This document shows, piece by piece, positions 17,050-25,468 of a stretch of 64,000 nt of DNA (the first letter of the stretch is position 1; each line of letters starts with the position of its first letter). Made by a program: the position numbers and the translations under genes. This DNA is from Segatella copri (GTDB lineage: Bacteria > Bacteroidota > Bacteroidia > Bacteroidales > Bacteroidaceae): NCBI RefSeq assembly GCF_019249795.2, contig NZ_CP156891.1:1251001-1315000 (forward strand), written 5' to 3'. The notes beneath the pieces are model-generated. The model worked only from the letters and a program-made list of their open reading frames with translations, ran no database searches and was not told the origin of the DNA.

Positions 17050-18303
17050 ATGAAAGCAGATTTGATTTTAAAGAATTACGAGATTGCAAAGGAGCGCTAT
17101 GCAGCTCTGGGTGTAGATACAGACAAGGCTATTGAGACTTTGGAGAAAACTCCTATCTCTCTGCACTGCTGGCAGGCTGATGATGTAGTTGGCTTCGAGC
17201 GCGGTGAGGCTGCTTCTGGTGGTATCCAGAGCACTGGTAACTATCCTGGCAAGGCTCGCAACATCGACGAACTCCGTCAGGACATCGAGAAGGTGAACTC
17301 TCTCCTGGCTGGTACTTTCCGTCTCAACCTTCATGAGATTTACGGTGAGTTCGGTGGCAAGCAGATTGACCGTAACGAGGTAACCGTAGACCAGTTTACA
17401 GGCTGGATGCAGTGGGCTAAGGAGCAGAACATGAAGCTCGACTTCAACTCTACTTCTTTCTCTCACCCTAAGAGTGGCAGCCTCTCATTGTCAAATCCTG
17501 ACCCAGCTATCCGCGAGTTCTGGATTGAGCACACCAAGCGTTGCCGCCGCATTGCAGACGCTATGGGTAAGTTCCAGAACGACCCATGTATCATGAACAT
17601 CTGGGTACACGATGGTTCTAAGGACATCACTGTAGAGAAGGGACGCTATCGTGAGATTTTGAAGAACTCTCTCGATGAGATCTTAGCAGAGGAGTTGCCT
17701 AACATGAAGTCTTGTCTCGAAGCTAAGCTCTTCGGTATTGGCTTGGAGGCTTACACCGTAGGTTCTCACGACTTCTACGCTGGCTACTGCGCTAAGAACA
17801 ACGTGATGTACACTCTCGATACAGGTCACTATGAGCCAACAGAGAACGTATCTGATGCAGTTTCTGCACTCCTGCTCTTCGTTCCTGAGCTGATGCTCCA
17901 CGTATCTCGCCCAATGCACTGGGATTCAGACCACGTAACCCTCTTCGATGACAACACACGCAACCTCTTCTCAGAGTTGGTTCGTGCCAACGCACTCGAC
18001 CGTGCTCACATCGGTCTCGACTACTTCGACGGTTCTATCAACCGCATCGGTGCTTACATCATCGGTGTTCGTGCTGCCCAGAAGTCATTGTTGCAGGCAT
18101 TCCTTGAGCCACTTGATACCCTCCGCAAGTACGAGGACGAGGGCAAGCTCTTCCAGCGCCTGGCTCTCCTCGAAGAAGAGAAGACATTGCCATTCGGTGC
18201 AGTATATGATTACTTCAACTTGAAGAACAACATCCCTGTTGGCGAAGAGTACATCGCAGACATCGAGAAGTACGAGGCTGAGGTACTCGCAAAGCGAGTT
18301 TAA
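17050..18303 (+). CDS. rhaA: L-rhamnose isomerase
   Basis: A 417-residue metal-dependent isomerase converting L-rhamnose to L-rhamnulose. The whole length matches the RhaA TIM barrel, including HCWQADDVVGFE (about 38-49), STGNYPGKARN, the NIWVHDG segment (about 193-199) and LDTGHYEPTENVSD, which carry substrate- and Mn2+-binding His, Asp and Glu residues. Codon choice is strongly biased, as in highly expressed genes, unlike the flanking transporter. In Bacteroides literature this gene is also called rhaI. The stop codon is followed immediately by a long imperfect hairpin. Confidence 0.95.
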   Translation: MKADLILKNYEIAKERYAALGVDTDKAIETLEKTPISLHCWQADDVVGFERGEAASGGIQSTGNYPGKARNIDELRQDIEKVNSLLAGTFRLNLHEIYGEFGGKQIDRNEVTVDQFTGWMQWAKEQNMKLDFNSTSFSHPKSGSLSLSNPDPAIREFWIEHTKRCRRIADAMGKFQNDPCIMNIWVHDGSKDITVEKGRYREILKNSLDEILAEELPNMKSCLEAKLFGIGLEAYTVGSHDFYAGYCAKNNVMYTLDTGHYEPTENVSDAVSALLLFVPELMLHVSRPMHWDSDHVTLFDDNTRNLFSELVRANALDRAHIGLDYFDGSINRIGAYIIGVRAAQKSLLQAFLEPLDTLRKYEDEGKLFQRLALLEEEKTLPFGAVYDYFNLKNNIPVGEEYIADIEKYEAEVLAKRV

Positions 18304-18310
18304 GAACGAT

Positions 18311-18435
18311 TTAAGTGAAGAGTGAAGAACGATTTAACTGAAGAGTGAAGAACGAAGAATTCAATAGTCTTATGGCTAAAAAAACACATGAATTCTTCAC
18401 TCTTCGTTCTTCACTCAAAATCGCTCTTCACTTAA
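18311..18435. repeat. Long imperfect hairpin of GAAGAGTGAAGAACGA repeats
   Basis: The left arm 18311-18362 contains two direct copies of GAAGAGTGAAGAACGA; the right arm 18390-18435 is its imperfect reverse complement, ending in TCTTCACTTAA. Loop about 27 nt. It lies between the isomerase and permease genes and may stabilise or attenuate the mRNA. The same repeat type occurs after korB (26098-26134). Confidence 0.7.
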
Positions 18436-18447
18436 TTACTAAACAAT

Positions 18448-19479
18448 ATGGAAATATTAATAGGACTTTTAATCATAGCCATCGGCGCATTCTGCCAGTC
18501 CAGCTGTTACGTTCCAATCAACAAGATTAAGGATTGGAGTTGGGAATCCTACTGGGTAGTTCAGGGTGTGTTCGCATGGCTTATTTTGCCTTTCTTAGGC
18601 GCAATGCTCGCTGTTCCAAGCGGCCATTCCTTCTTTGAATTATTCGACGGTTATGGCTTCAACGTAGCAATGACCATGCTCTTCGGTGTACTCTGGGGCG
18701 TAGGTGGACTGACCTTCGGTCTTTCCATGCGCTATCTGGGAGTAGCATTGGGACAGAGCATCGCCTTGGGAACCTGTGCAGGTCTCGGCACCATCATGGG
18801 ACCTGTATTGCTCAACATCTTCTTCCCGGAGATGGACGCCCTCTCATCGCTTACCTTCAGCGTAATTCTCGGCGTGGTAGTCACTCTTCTCGGTATCGCC
18901 ATCATCGGTGTGGCAGGTAGTATGAAGGCGGCATCGCTCTCAGAAGAAGAGAAGAAGGCGGCAGTAAAGGACTTCAACTTCCCTAAGGGACTTGCCATCG
19001 CCTTGCTGGCTGGTTTCATGAGCGGCTGCTTCAATGTGGGTCTCGCCTTCGGTTCCGATATCCATTTCGGCAGTTTCACTCCTGATATGTACAAGACCTT
19101 GCCAGCCACCTTCCTGGTTACCCTAGGTGGTTTCATCACCAATGCCATCTACTGTTTCTATCAGAACACCAAGAATCATACTTGGAGCGATTACAAGAAC
19201 CAGGAGGTTTGGAGCAATAACATTCTCTATAGTGTCTTGGCTGGTGCCTTGTGGTACAGCCAGTTCTTCGGACTGTCACTGGGCAAGGGGTTCCTCACCG
19301 AATCTCCTACCCTCATGACCCTATCGTTCTGCATTCTGATGGCGCTCAACGTAGTATTCTCGAATGTATGGGGCATCATCCTAAAGGAATGGAAAGGCTG
19401 CTCAAAGAAGACCATCTCCGTATTAATTGTCGGCATCATCGTCTTGATTATCTCAAGCTTCTTGCCACAACTTATATAA
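18448..19479 (+). CDS. rhaT: L-rhamnose:proton symporter
   Basis: A 343-residue, roughly 10-helix membrane protein of the RhaT (DMT superfamily) type. GAFCQSSCYVPINKIKDWSW (13-32), GVLWGVGGLTFGLSMRYLG (about 73-91) and the LGTCAGLGTIMGP helix match RhaT permeases. It imports L-rhamnose with protons across the inner membrane. It is the last rightward gene of the locus and is followed 10 bases later by a strong terminator. Confidence 0.92.
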   Translation: MEILIGLLIIAIGAFCQSSCYVPINKIKDWSWESYWVVQGVFAWLILPFLGAMLAVPSGHSFFELFDGYGFNVAMTMLFGVLWGVGGLTFGLSMRYLGVALGQSIALGTCAGLGTIMGPVLLNIFFPEMDALSSLTFSVILGVVVTLLGIAIIGVAGSMKAASLSEEEKKAAVKDFNFPKGLAIALLAGFMSGCFNVGLAFGSDIHFGSFTPDMYKTLPATFLVTLGGFITNAIYCFYQNTKNHTWSDYKNQEVWSNNILYSVLAGALWYSQFFGLSLGKGFLTESPTLMTLSFCILMALNVVFSNVWGIILKEWKGCSKKTISVLIVGIIVLIISSFLPQLI

Positions 19480-19489
19480 CAAAAAAGGA

Positions 19490-19524
19490 ACCCCGAGTAT
19501 TTCACAATGCTCGGGGTCTTTTTA
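19490..19524 (+). terminator. Terminator after the rhamnose permease gene
   Basis: Stem ACCCCGAG/CTCGGGGT (19490-19497 with 19510-19517), then CTTTTT. The strong stem separates the permease from the convergent aldolase gene. Confidence 0.85.
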
Positions 19525-19600
19525 TTAAACTTAATTATCTAAACCAAAAATTCTTATAGAAAACAATCTTTAAAACTTATTTCTTTATCTAAAGCCTATA

Positions 19601-20410
19601 TTATCTTGGCAAATTAAATGCCTTGGTCATCTCAGCCATTTCCTCCTGGCTCATACCATCAGGCTCGAATCCCATGCACTTGGAATCGATGTAAATCTTG
19701 GCGCTCTTAGAGAGTACGTCAATCTGGTCGAAGGCATCCATCACGTCCAAGCCCTTGGCAAAGACACCATGCTTCTCCCACATCACTACATCATAATCCT
19801 CCAACTCCTTCAAGGTCTCCTCAGCAAGTTTCAAACTGCCTGGCAACTGATAAGGAACGATACCCAAACCGAGTGGACAAAAAGCCTTGGTCTCTGGAAT
19901 CATGCTCCAGAGCAGGTTGCTCAACACGTCCTTGCCCATGAACTTCTTGTTGTGGCTCATGGCGATAAGCTCGATAGGGTGAGTATGAACAGTAGCCTTA
20001 TAGTTGGAACCCTTCTCGATGAGACGGGCATGAACGCTCAAGTGACTAGGCAACTCAGATGTTGGCATTACAGGATTATTTGCGATGATAACATAGCTGG
20101 CGCAATCGTCGAGGATGCGGATGATAGAACCGTTCTCCATAGGCCAGCGAGCCAAGTCGCGCATACGCTTACCTGTACCCTTGCAGAAGAAATAGCAACC
20201 TTTTAAGGCTGGCAATGCTGTACCAATCTGCTTTACTTCGCTGATGGCAGGCAAAGCCTTGATTTCGTCATCAACCAAGTCGGTAACGTTTACAGTGATG
20301 TTACCACCATTACGCTCAGCCCAACCATTCTGCCAGAGGTATCCAGCAACTTCAGCTATCTTCTCGACCTCCTTTTTCAAGGCAGGACGACCTTCTAAAA
20401 CACTATTCAT
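19601..20410 (-). CDS. rhaD: Rhamnulose-1-phosphate aldolase
   Basis: A 269-residue class II aldolase family protein that cleaves L-rhamnulose 1-phosphate into dihydroxyacetone phosphate and L-lactaldehyde. Zinc-ligand context THPIELIAMSHN (about 141-152), KHGVFAKG (about 211-218) and the N-terminal AERNGGNITV segment match RhaD. The length fits the family (about 270). It is on the opposite strand, convergent with the permease, unlike the usual co-directional arrangement. Its own minus-strand -7 element is at 20448-20455. No lactaldehyde reductase or dehydrogenase is in the window. Confidence 0.92.
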   Translation of the reverse strand: MNSVLEGRPALKKEVEKIAEVAGYLWQNGWAERNGGNITVNVTDLVDDEIKALPAISEVKQIGTALPALKGCYFFCKGTGKRMRDLARWPMENGSIIRILDDCASYVIIANNPVMPTSELPSHLSVHARLIEKGSNYKATVHTHPIELIAMSHNKKFMGKDVLSNLLWSMIPETKAFCPLGLGIVPYQLPGSLKLAEETLKELEDYDVVMWEKHGVFAKGLDVMDAFDQIDVLSKSAKIYIDSKCMGFEPDGMSQEEMAEMTKAFNLPR

Positions 20411-20447
20411 ATTAATCTTGTTATTAGCTTATTTAAAATTTCTGCTG

Positions 20448-20476
20448 CAAAAGTAATCATTTCCGCCCATATCCAA
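20448..20476 (-). promoter_or_regulatory. Promoter of the aldolase gene
   Basis: Minus strand TACTTTTG at 20455-20448 is a perfect -7 element. The -33 match is weak (TTGG at 20476-20473, short spacing), consistent with dependence on an activator such as the AraC protein. Confidence 0.45.
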
Positions 20477-20529
20477 CCTATTCTTTTGATATTTGGGCTA
20501 TGACATTTGGCATAACCCTCAAAATCGTG

Positions 20530-20572
20530 AAAAATGCAGAAAGCGGCTTCTTGCATCACGCAAGAAAACCGC
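20530..20572 (-). terminator. Terminator of the BlaI/M56/TonB operon
   Basis: Stem GCGG(C)TTCTTGC / GCAAGAA(AA)CCGC (20543-20554 with 20560-20572), followed on the minus strand by TTTCTGCATTTTT. About 120 bases past the TonB-like stop. Confidence 0.55.
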
Positions 20573-20690
20573 CCTTTTCATTCTACATGTCAATAGAGAA
20601 TACATACCCTATCGCTGAGATGAGATTTATGCTCTTTTTCATTGAGTTGAGATATATGCTCTTATTATAACCTGAGATTGATATTCTACT

Positions 20691-21377
20691 TTACTTCTTT
20701 TTCCCTGGGGTTGCATCTTTCCAAAGAGAGAATTTTACAGGGACCATATATCTTACACTTACAGGTTTACCATTCTGTGTACCCGGAGTCCACTTAGGCA
20801 TTCCCTTCACGACTCTCAATGCCTCAGCATCAAGTTCCGGATCTATAGATTTGGCTATCTTGGCATGCGTAACGCTGCCATCCTTCTGGACGATAAAGGT
20901 TACGATCACACGACCCTGCTTTTTGGCCTTGACTGCGGAAGCAGGATATTTGATGTTATCAGCCAGATACTTCATCAACATTAACTGACCACCAGGAAAA
21001 AACGGCATCGTCTCTGGTATATCATACACTACGCTCTTAGTCGTATCGGCAGGAGCTGTCGCATCAGAAGTCTTTGCTTCCGCCTTCAGTTCAGCTTCCG
21101 CCTTTGCCAATTCTGCAGCCTCGGCAGCTTTCATTTCAGCCGTCTCTGATGGGTTCATCATCTCGACAGCATCCTTTGCCATCGGATTCGCCACAGCCAC
21201 ATCAGCATTCAGAGCCTGCTCAGTCTTCTGCTGAACCTCAGCTACTACTGGAATCTGCTCGCCAATCTCACGAGCCACACTCTCGATGTTGCTCACCATG
21301 AGCAACACTCCTGCCAAAGGTGCGAAAAGGAGGTACTTCGCCTTGCCTATTTCACTTGTTCTACGTTTGTTCATCAT
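20691..21377 (-). CDS. TonB C-terminal domain protein (frameshifted tail of an M56-TonB sensor)
   Basis: About 228 residues from ATG 21375-21377. A membrane segment (KYLLFAPLAGVLLMVSNI, near the N-terminus) is followed by an Ala/Glu/Lys-rich linker and a C-terminal TonB-like domain (QGRVIVTFIVQKDGSVTHAKI onward). In related Bacteroidetes proteins as I recall them, the M56 peptidase reads straight into MMNKRR...KYLLF, so this is probably the C-terminal half of a split gene. Its start lies one base after the stop of the peptidase ORF, so re-initiation could still yield a separate protein. The open frame extends upstream to 21434 but overlaps the peptidase. Confidence 0.75.
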   Translation of the reverse strand: MMNKRRTSEIGKAKYLLFAPLAGVLLMVSNIESVAREIGEQIPVVAEVQQKTEQALNADVAVANPMAKDAVEMMNPSETAEMKAAEAAELAKAEAELKAEAKTSDATAPADTTKSVVYDIPETMPFFPGGQLMLMKYLADNIKYPASAVKAKKQGRVIVTFIVQKDGSVTHAKIAKSIDPELDAEALRVVKGMPKWTPGTQNGKPVSVRYMVPVKFSLWKDATPGKKK

Positions 21378-21378
21378 T

Positions 21379-22137
21379 TTAATTTTTTTTAAGAGGTAAT
21401 AAATTAAAATTATTGGCAATCTTGGTCGATTCATTCGGCTGTCGATATGCCAAACCTAGAAGGTGATACTGATAGGATTTGCGCGCGTTGCCATCAGATA
21501 AAACACTTTCATCGGCTAAATATTCCAAATTCATTCTTACTTCCTGCTTCATCAGCCAGGCAAACGGATTAAACCAGCAGGCGATGGAGAAAAGCTCAGA
21601 GAAGAGGGTATCTAGGGAATGGAGACCCGAAACATGGGTGCATTCATGAACCATCACTTCATGCAACTGCCTACCCTCCAGGGTAGATGGATACATAAAC
21701 ACCCAGCGGAAGAAGGAGAACGGACTCCCCTCGCCCTTGAGCAGATGTACCGTGATGCCTTCCACCTCTTGTTTCCGGGAAATAACCACAAGGCGGATGA
21801 TGCTGAAGAGCTGCCATACCAACCGCAATGAGAGGACGGCTACTCCTACCCAATAGATGCCCAGCAGCATATCCATCCAGGTTATGCCGGAAGCCTGAGC
21901 CTTTACAACCACCACGGGATAAAACGTGTCGGCATATACATTCGCCATACTCACCATCGTAGGGGTATCGCGTACCCAATATTCCAGATTGAGCGCCGGA
22001 ACCATCAGGGCGACGGCATAGATGAGCCAGAGGGTAAGGCGGCGAAGACCGAAGAAGGTATCGCGGCTCACCGTGAGGCGATAAAACCCATAAAGGAGCA
22101 TCAGGGCTACATTGATTTTTATAAGATATATTGCCAT
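21379..22137 (-). CDS. M56 (BlaR1/MecR1-type) membrane metallopeptidase
   Basis: A 252-residue protein with four likely membrane segments (residues 3-21, 33-50, 90-112 and near 180-195) and the zinc-peptidase motif HECTH (164-168) with the downstream NLEYLADE glutamate (about 205). These are the hallmarks of BlaR1/MecR1 sensor-proteases, which cleave a BlaI repressor on signal. It is preceded by the blaI-type gene, 77 bases upstream. The frame ends at LLPLKKN where an A8 run puts it out of frame with the TonB-like part. Confidence 0.85.
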   Translation of the reverse strand: MAIYLIKINVALMLLYGFYRLTVSRDTFFGLRRLTLWLIYAVALMVPALNLEYWVRDTPTMVSMANVYADTFYPVVVVKAQASGITWMDMLLGIYWVGVAVLSLRLVWQLFSIIRLVVISRKQEVEGITVHLLKGEGSPFSFFRWVFMYPSTLEGRQLHEVMVHECTHVSGLHSLDTLFSELFSIACWFNPFAWLMKQEVRMNLEYLADESVLSDGNARKSYQYHLLGLAYRQPNESTKIANNFNLLPLKKN

Positions 22138-22214
22138 ACAGTTTCGATTTTTGTTTGAAATGAACTTAATAATTATTCTTCCGAAAGCTTGATTTATTCA
22201 GCAAAGTTCTCGAG

Positions 22215-22577
22215 TTATTCTTCCGAATTCTCGATTTCACGGATGATATCCTTGAGGTCCTCAGGACTGATTTTCTCGTCCTTGGCAAAGAAGGAAACCA
22301 TTTCCTTGAAGGAATTCTTGAAGTAATTGTTCACGAAACCCGACAGGAACTTCCGCTTGTAATCGCTCTCGGCTATGAGTGGAGAATAGACATAACCCTT
22401 ACCATCCCGCTCCGCCTTGACATATTCCTTGCGCTTCAGATTGTTCACAATAGAAGCCACTGTAGTATAAGGTGGACGAGGTTCTGGCAACAGTTCCATA
22501 ATCTGTTTCACGGCACATCGTCCCAATTGCCATATCCGAAGCATAATATCTTCTTCCTGATTCGTCAGCTTTTCCAT
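22215..22577 (-). CDS. BlaI/MecI-family transcriptional repressor
   Basis: A 120-residue winged-helix repressor. The N-terminal two-thirds (LTNQEEDIMLRIWQLG, then PPYTTVASIVNNLKRKEYV, about 34-53) match the BlaI/MecI DNA-binding domain; the C-terminal third is the dimerisation and protease-cleavage region. It probably represses its own operon with the M56 sensor: three dyads fitting a BlaI-type operator lie just upstream, one over the promoter. The stimulus is unknown; no beta-lactamase is nearby, so envelope stress or metal signals are alternatives. Confidence 0.88.
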   Translation of the reverse strand: MEKLTNQEEDIMLRIWQLGRCAVKQIMELLPEPRPPYTTVASIVNNLKRKEYVKAERDGKGYVYSPLIAESDYKRKFLSGFVNNYFKNSFKEMVSFFAKDEKISPEDLKDIIREIENSEE

Positions 22578-22629
22578 ATTTCTATCTTTATTCTTTTAAA
22601 TTCAACATTCTTGTTTCTAAATCACGCTG

Positions 22630-22660
22630 CAAATCTACGAACTTTTCGTATAAGTACAAA
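22630..22660 (-). promoter_or_regulatory. Promoter of the BlaI operon
   Basis: Minus strand TTTG (22660-22657), a 19-nt spacer and TAGATTTG (22637-22630). Operator 1 (22635-22651) covers the spacer and the edge of the -7 element. Confidence 0.7.
22635..22651. promoter_or_regulatory. Probable BlaI operator 1
   Basis: CTACGA, 5 nt, TCGTAT: a 17-bp dyad overlapping the promoter, suited to direct repression. Confidence 0.65.
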
Positions 22661-22704
22661 ACAACCTACGTTAAAAAACATAAATTCAACTACACTTTAA
22701 CGTT

Positions 22705-22721
22705 TTACGAGCTTTTCGTAA
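22705..22721. promoter_or_regulatory. Probable BlaI operator 2
   Basis: TTACGA, 5 nt, TCGTAA: a perfect 6-bp-arm dyad with the same spacing as operators 1 and 3. Confidence 0.65.
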
Positions 22722-22738
22722 TACTAAAACATAGAAAA

Positions 22739-22755
22739 TTACGAGTTTATCGTAG
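22739..22755. promoter_or_regulatory. Probable BlaI operator 3
   Basis: TTACGA, 5 nt, TCGTAG. Centre-to-centre distance to operator 2 is 34 bp. Confidence 0.6.
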
Positions 22756-22794
22756 ATTACATATAAAAAGAACCAATATATAATAATACACGAT

Positions 22795-23040
22795 CAGTGC
22801 CAGTGCAACAACATCTCCATCAAGAACATCCAGATGGATTGCGACAACTTCTTCGATGTGGGTAAGAGCGATAAATACCGCCTAGTAGATTTCACCTTCC
22901 AGGATATCACCTGCACCGACAAGAAGATGGCATTCGATGCCAGCCTCATCGAGAATACCATGGCAAAGAAGATGAACATCACCCCTAGAGAAAAGAGCAA
23001 CGGATTGAAGACCACCGGCGATGCCGATGGGTTGAAATAA
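22795..23040 (+). pseudogene. C-terminal remnant of a beta-helix enzyme (possibly GH28-like)
   Basis: An open frame of about 81 codons ends at TAA 23040 and has GC-rich third positions typical of real genes here, but no start or upstream gene body. It reads ISIKNIQMDCDNFF, then LVDFTFQDITC, a rhythm of short beta strands typical of right-handed beta-helix polysaccharidases such as GH28. It looks like the tail of a gene deleted upstream. Family assignment is tentative. Confidence 0.45.
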
Positions 23041-23214
23041 CACCTACATTTTATAGAAAGTAATACAGAATTGAGTACAGAAACGAGCTTAATTTGCAAG
23101 AATAAGGCGCGTTTTGTTTTTTTATATCCCTCCTTATTTCTTTTTATCTCTTAAAATTAGGCATTTCCAAATATTTTGCTTAATTTTGCCTACAAAATAA
23201 TTTTGAGTAAGAAA

Positions 23215-23961
23215 ATGATAGATATAAAAGGTATAACCAAGAGCTTCGGCTCCCTGCAGGTGCTTAAGGGCATCGACCTGCATATTGACAAGGGCGAGGT
23301 GGTAAGTATCGTCGGTCCTAGTGGTGCCGGCAAGACTACACTCCTCCAGATTATCGGTACCCTCGACAAGCCTGATAGTGGCAGCATCATGGTTGATGGC
23401 ATCGATGTAAGCAGCCTCAGCACCAAGAAACTGAGCGATTTCCGCAACCAGCATCTCGGTTTCGTCTTCCAGTTCCACCAACTTCTCCCTGAGTTCACCG
23501 CCTTGGAGAACATCATGATTCCTGCCTTCATTGCAGGCAAGAGCCGAAAAGAAGCCAAGGAGCGTGCCGAGGAGTTATTGGAATTCATGGGCTTGAGCGA
23601 TAGAGCCAGTCACAAACCTGCCGAGTTATCCGGTGGTGAGAAACAGCGTGTAGCCGTGGCGAGAGCTTTGGTCAATAATCCTGCCGTCATCCTTGCCGAT
23701 GAGCCATCAGGAAGTCTCGACACCAAGAACAAGGCTGAGCTTCACCAGCTCTTCTTCGACCTCAGAGACAAGTTCGGTCAGACTTTCGTCATCGTAACTC
23801 ATGATGAGGGCCTTGCTGCCATCACCGACCGCACCATCCACCTCAAGGATGGAATGATTGAGAAGACGGTGGAGGCAGGAACAGCTGATAGCAAGAAAGA
23901 AACTGAAGAGGTTGTAAAAGCCCCAACAATAGAAGAAAAAACTGAAGATAATATTATATGA
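23215..23961 (+). CDS. lolD: LolD-type ABC transporter ATP-binding protein
   Basis: 248 residues from ATG 23215, chosen because [12 protein letters not shown] is the usual ABC start and the upstream extension is not family-like. Walker A GPSGAGKT (about 36-43), signature LSGGEKQR, Walker [13 protein letters not shown] and switch histidine in VTHD are intact. It belongs to the MacB/LolD group that powers lipoprotein release or peptide export by a separate permease. No permease gene is adjacent. The last 30 residues are an acidic Lys/Glu-rich tail. The stop overlaps the next start by ATGA. Confidence 0.82.
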   Translation: MIDIKGITKSFGSLQVLKGIDLHIDKGEVVSIVGPSGAGKTTLLQIIGTLDKPDSGSIMVDGIDVSSLSTKKLSDFRNQHLGFVFQFHQLLPEFTALENIMIPAFIAGKSRKEAKERAEELLEFMGLSDRASHKPAELSGGEKQRVAVARALVNNPAVILADEPSGSLDTKNKAELHQLFFDLRDKFGQTFVIVTHDEGLAAITDRTIHLKDGMIEKTVEAGTADSKKETEEVVKAPTIEEKTEDNII

Positions 23962-24800
23962 GCAAAAAGATAAAACTCGGCGATTACAATCGCCTTCGCA
24001 TCGTAAAGAAAGTTGATTTCGGTCTGTATCTCGATGGTGGTGACGAGGGAGAGATCCTCCTTCCATCCCGCTACGTACCTGAAGACGCAGGCATCGGCGA
24101 CGAGCTGGATGTCTTCATCTATCTCGACCAGGAAGAGCGCCTCATAGCAACCACCGAAACCCCTTTGGCAAAGGTGGGCGATTTCGCCTATCTCGAAGTG
24201 AAATGGGTCAACGAATACGGAGCCTTTCTGGGCTGGGGACTGATGAAGGACATCTTCTGCCCATTCCGTGAGCAGAAGAAGCGCATGGTGCTCGGCAACT
24301 CCTACATCGTGCATATCCACATCGACGAGGAGAGCTATCGCATCGTTGCCTCTGCCAAGATTGAGCGTTATCTCAACGAAGACCATCCTCACTACAAGCA
24401 TGGCGATGAAGTGGATCTCCTCATCTGGCAGAAGACCGATCTCGGCTTCAAGGTTATCATCGACAACCAGTATCCGGGTCTGCTCTATCAGGACCAGATT
24501 TTCCAGTACATCCACACCGGTGACAAGATGAAGGGCTACATCGGAAGAGTTCGCCCTGACGGAAAGATAGATGTCACCCTACAGAAGACCGGTATTCAGC
24601 AGACTGCCGATTTCGCCGAAACCCTCTACCAGTATCTCTTGGACAACGATGGCGAGTGTAACCTTGGCGACAAGAGCGAAGCCGACGACATCTACGAGCG
24701 TTTCCACGTGAGCAAGAAGGTTTACAAGCGTGCCGTGGGCGATCTATACAAAAAGCGCCTCATCACCGTAAGCCCGATGAGCATCCGATTGGCGGAATAA
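23958..24800 (+). CDS. S1-like RNA-binding protein, CvfB family
   Basis: A 280-residue protein with about three S1-like OB folds (roughly 5-65, 70-135, 145-215) and a C-terminal winged helix (about 225-280, [21 protein letters not shown]). This architecture is that of CvfB, an RNA-binding regulator of virulence and stress genes in firmicutes. Its role in Bacteroidetes is not established. The four-base ATGA overlap with the upstream ABC ATPase implies translational coupling. A terminator follows at 24823. Confidence 0.85.
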   Translation: MSKKIKLGDYNRLRIVKKVDFGLYLDGGDEGEILLPSRYVPEDAGIGDELDVFIYLDQEERLIATTETPLAKVGDFAYLEVKWVNEYGAFLGWGLMKDIFCPFREQKKRMVLGNSYIVHIHIDEESYRIVASAKIERYLNEDHPHYKHGDEVDLLIWQKTDLGFKVIIDNQYPGLLYQDQIFQYIHTGDKMKGYIGRVRPDGKIDVTLQKTGIQQTADFAETLYQYLLDNDGECNLGDKSEADDIYERFHVSKKVYKRAVGDLYKKRLITVSPMSIRLAE

Positions 24801-24822
24801 AGTTTTTAGAACTATATATAAT

Positions 24823-24860
24823 AAGGTGGCGCATCAAATGAGATGCGTCACCTTTATTTT
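24823..24860 (+). terminator. Terminator after the CvfB-like gene
   Basis: Stem AAGGTGGCGCATC / GATGCGTCACCTT (24823-24835 with 24842-24854), 13 bp with one G-T pair, then TATTTTC. Confidence 0.8.
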
Positions 24861-24913
24861 CTTATACGGTTTACCACCCAAACCAAGGGCAGCCATCGTA
24901 TGATCCTTGATAA

Positions 24914-24985
24914 TCAATTTACCAGCAAGGAAAGCTTTCTAAGTTGTCGCTCAAATTCATTTTCCGTATAAATTTTAACCTTCAT
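24914..24985 (-). pseudogene. Truncated RelE/ParE-type toxin
   Basis: A 23-codon frame, ATG at 24983-24985 and stop at 24914-24916. It starts MKVKIYTENEFERQLRKLS, a typical first helix of RelE/ParE-superfamily toxins, which are normally about 90-100 residues. It begins one base after the stop of the upstream antitoxin-like gene. The remaining toxin is missing: a premature TGA follows and the sequence then enters the terminator of the convergent gene. Most likely an inactivated toxin. Confidence 0.55.
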
Positions 24986-24986
24986 A

Positions 24987-25268
24987 CTACGCCTCCTCTT
25001 CCCGAAGTCTTCTCAACAAATCACGAGCATTCATCGGCTTAGTCCCATTCTTCTTATGGGCTTCCAGTTCATCAAGAGCACGGTTGAGACTTTCTGCCAC
25101 ATAGGCTTCCTGCTCTGCCTGGCTCATATAAGTTTCCTGATAACTGTTTCCTGATTTGGAGATAGAACTGGCTAATTTTTCAGCATAGTCTTTGAGCTTG
25201 GCGACAAATTCGTCAAGCGTATATTGACCTGTAGAAGGTACTTGAAACTGAATATTAATCGTTTCCAT
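24987..25268 (-). CDS. Antitoxin-like protein of a decayed toxin-antitoxin pair
   Basis: A 93-residue acidic, mostly helical protein. The N-terminus METINIQFQVPSTGQYTLDEF is a short beta strand and helix like DNA-binding antitoxins; the C-terminus (NARDLLRRLREEE) is a toxin-wrapping-type helix. The family is not certain. The judgement rests on size, its own promoter and the RelE/ParE-like fragment starting one base after its stop. It may persist as an orphan antitoxin. Confidence 0.6.
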   Translation of the reverse strand: METINIQFQVPSTGQYTLDEFVAKLKDYAEKLASSISKSGNSYQETYMSQAEQEAYVAESLNRALDELEAHKKNGTKPMNARDLLRRLREEEA

Positions 25269-25296
25269 CTTATTCCTTTCTTTTAAATTAACGCCA

Positions 25297-25328
25297 CAAA
25301 ATTAAAGAAAAGAATTGGAAATGCCAAA
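25297..25328 (-). promoter_or_regulatory. Promoter of the antitoxin-like gene
   Basis: Minus strand TTTG (25328-25325), a 20-nt spacer and TAATTTTG (25304-25297). Confidence 0.65.
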
Positions 25329-25468
25329 GAAAAGAGCGACTTTCTTTAGTTTAAGATACGAAAAACATTCAACAACAGTTTTTGAATGTAGCAAACTACA
25401 TGATGCAAATTAAATATATAATCTGCAAGATGCATCATTTTTTCCTTTTCAACCCAGCCTAATAAAAC

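Noticed and set aside
24862..24913. Out-of-frame remainder of the truncated toxin downstream of its stop
   Set aside because: Another frame can be read (KLIIKDHTMAALGLGG) but does not resemble a RelE/ParE C-terminus and runs into the neighbouring terminator.
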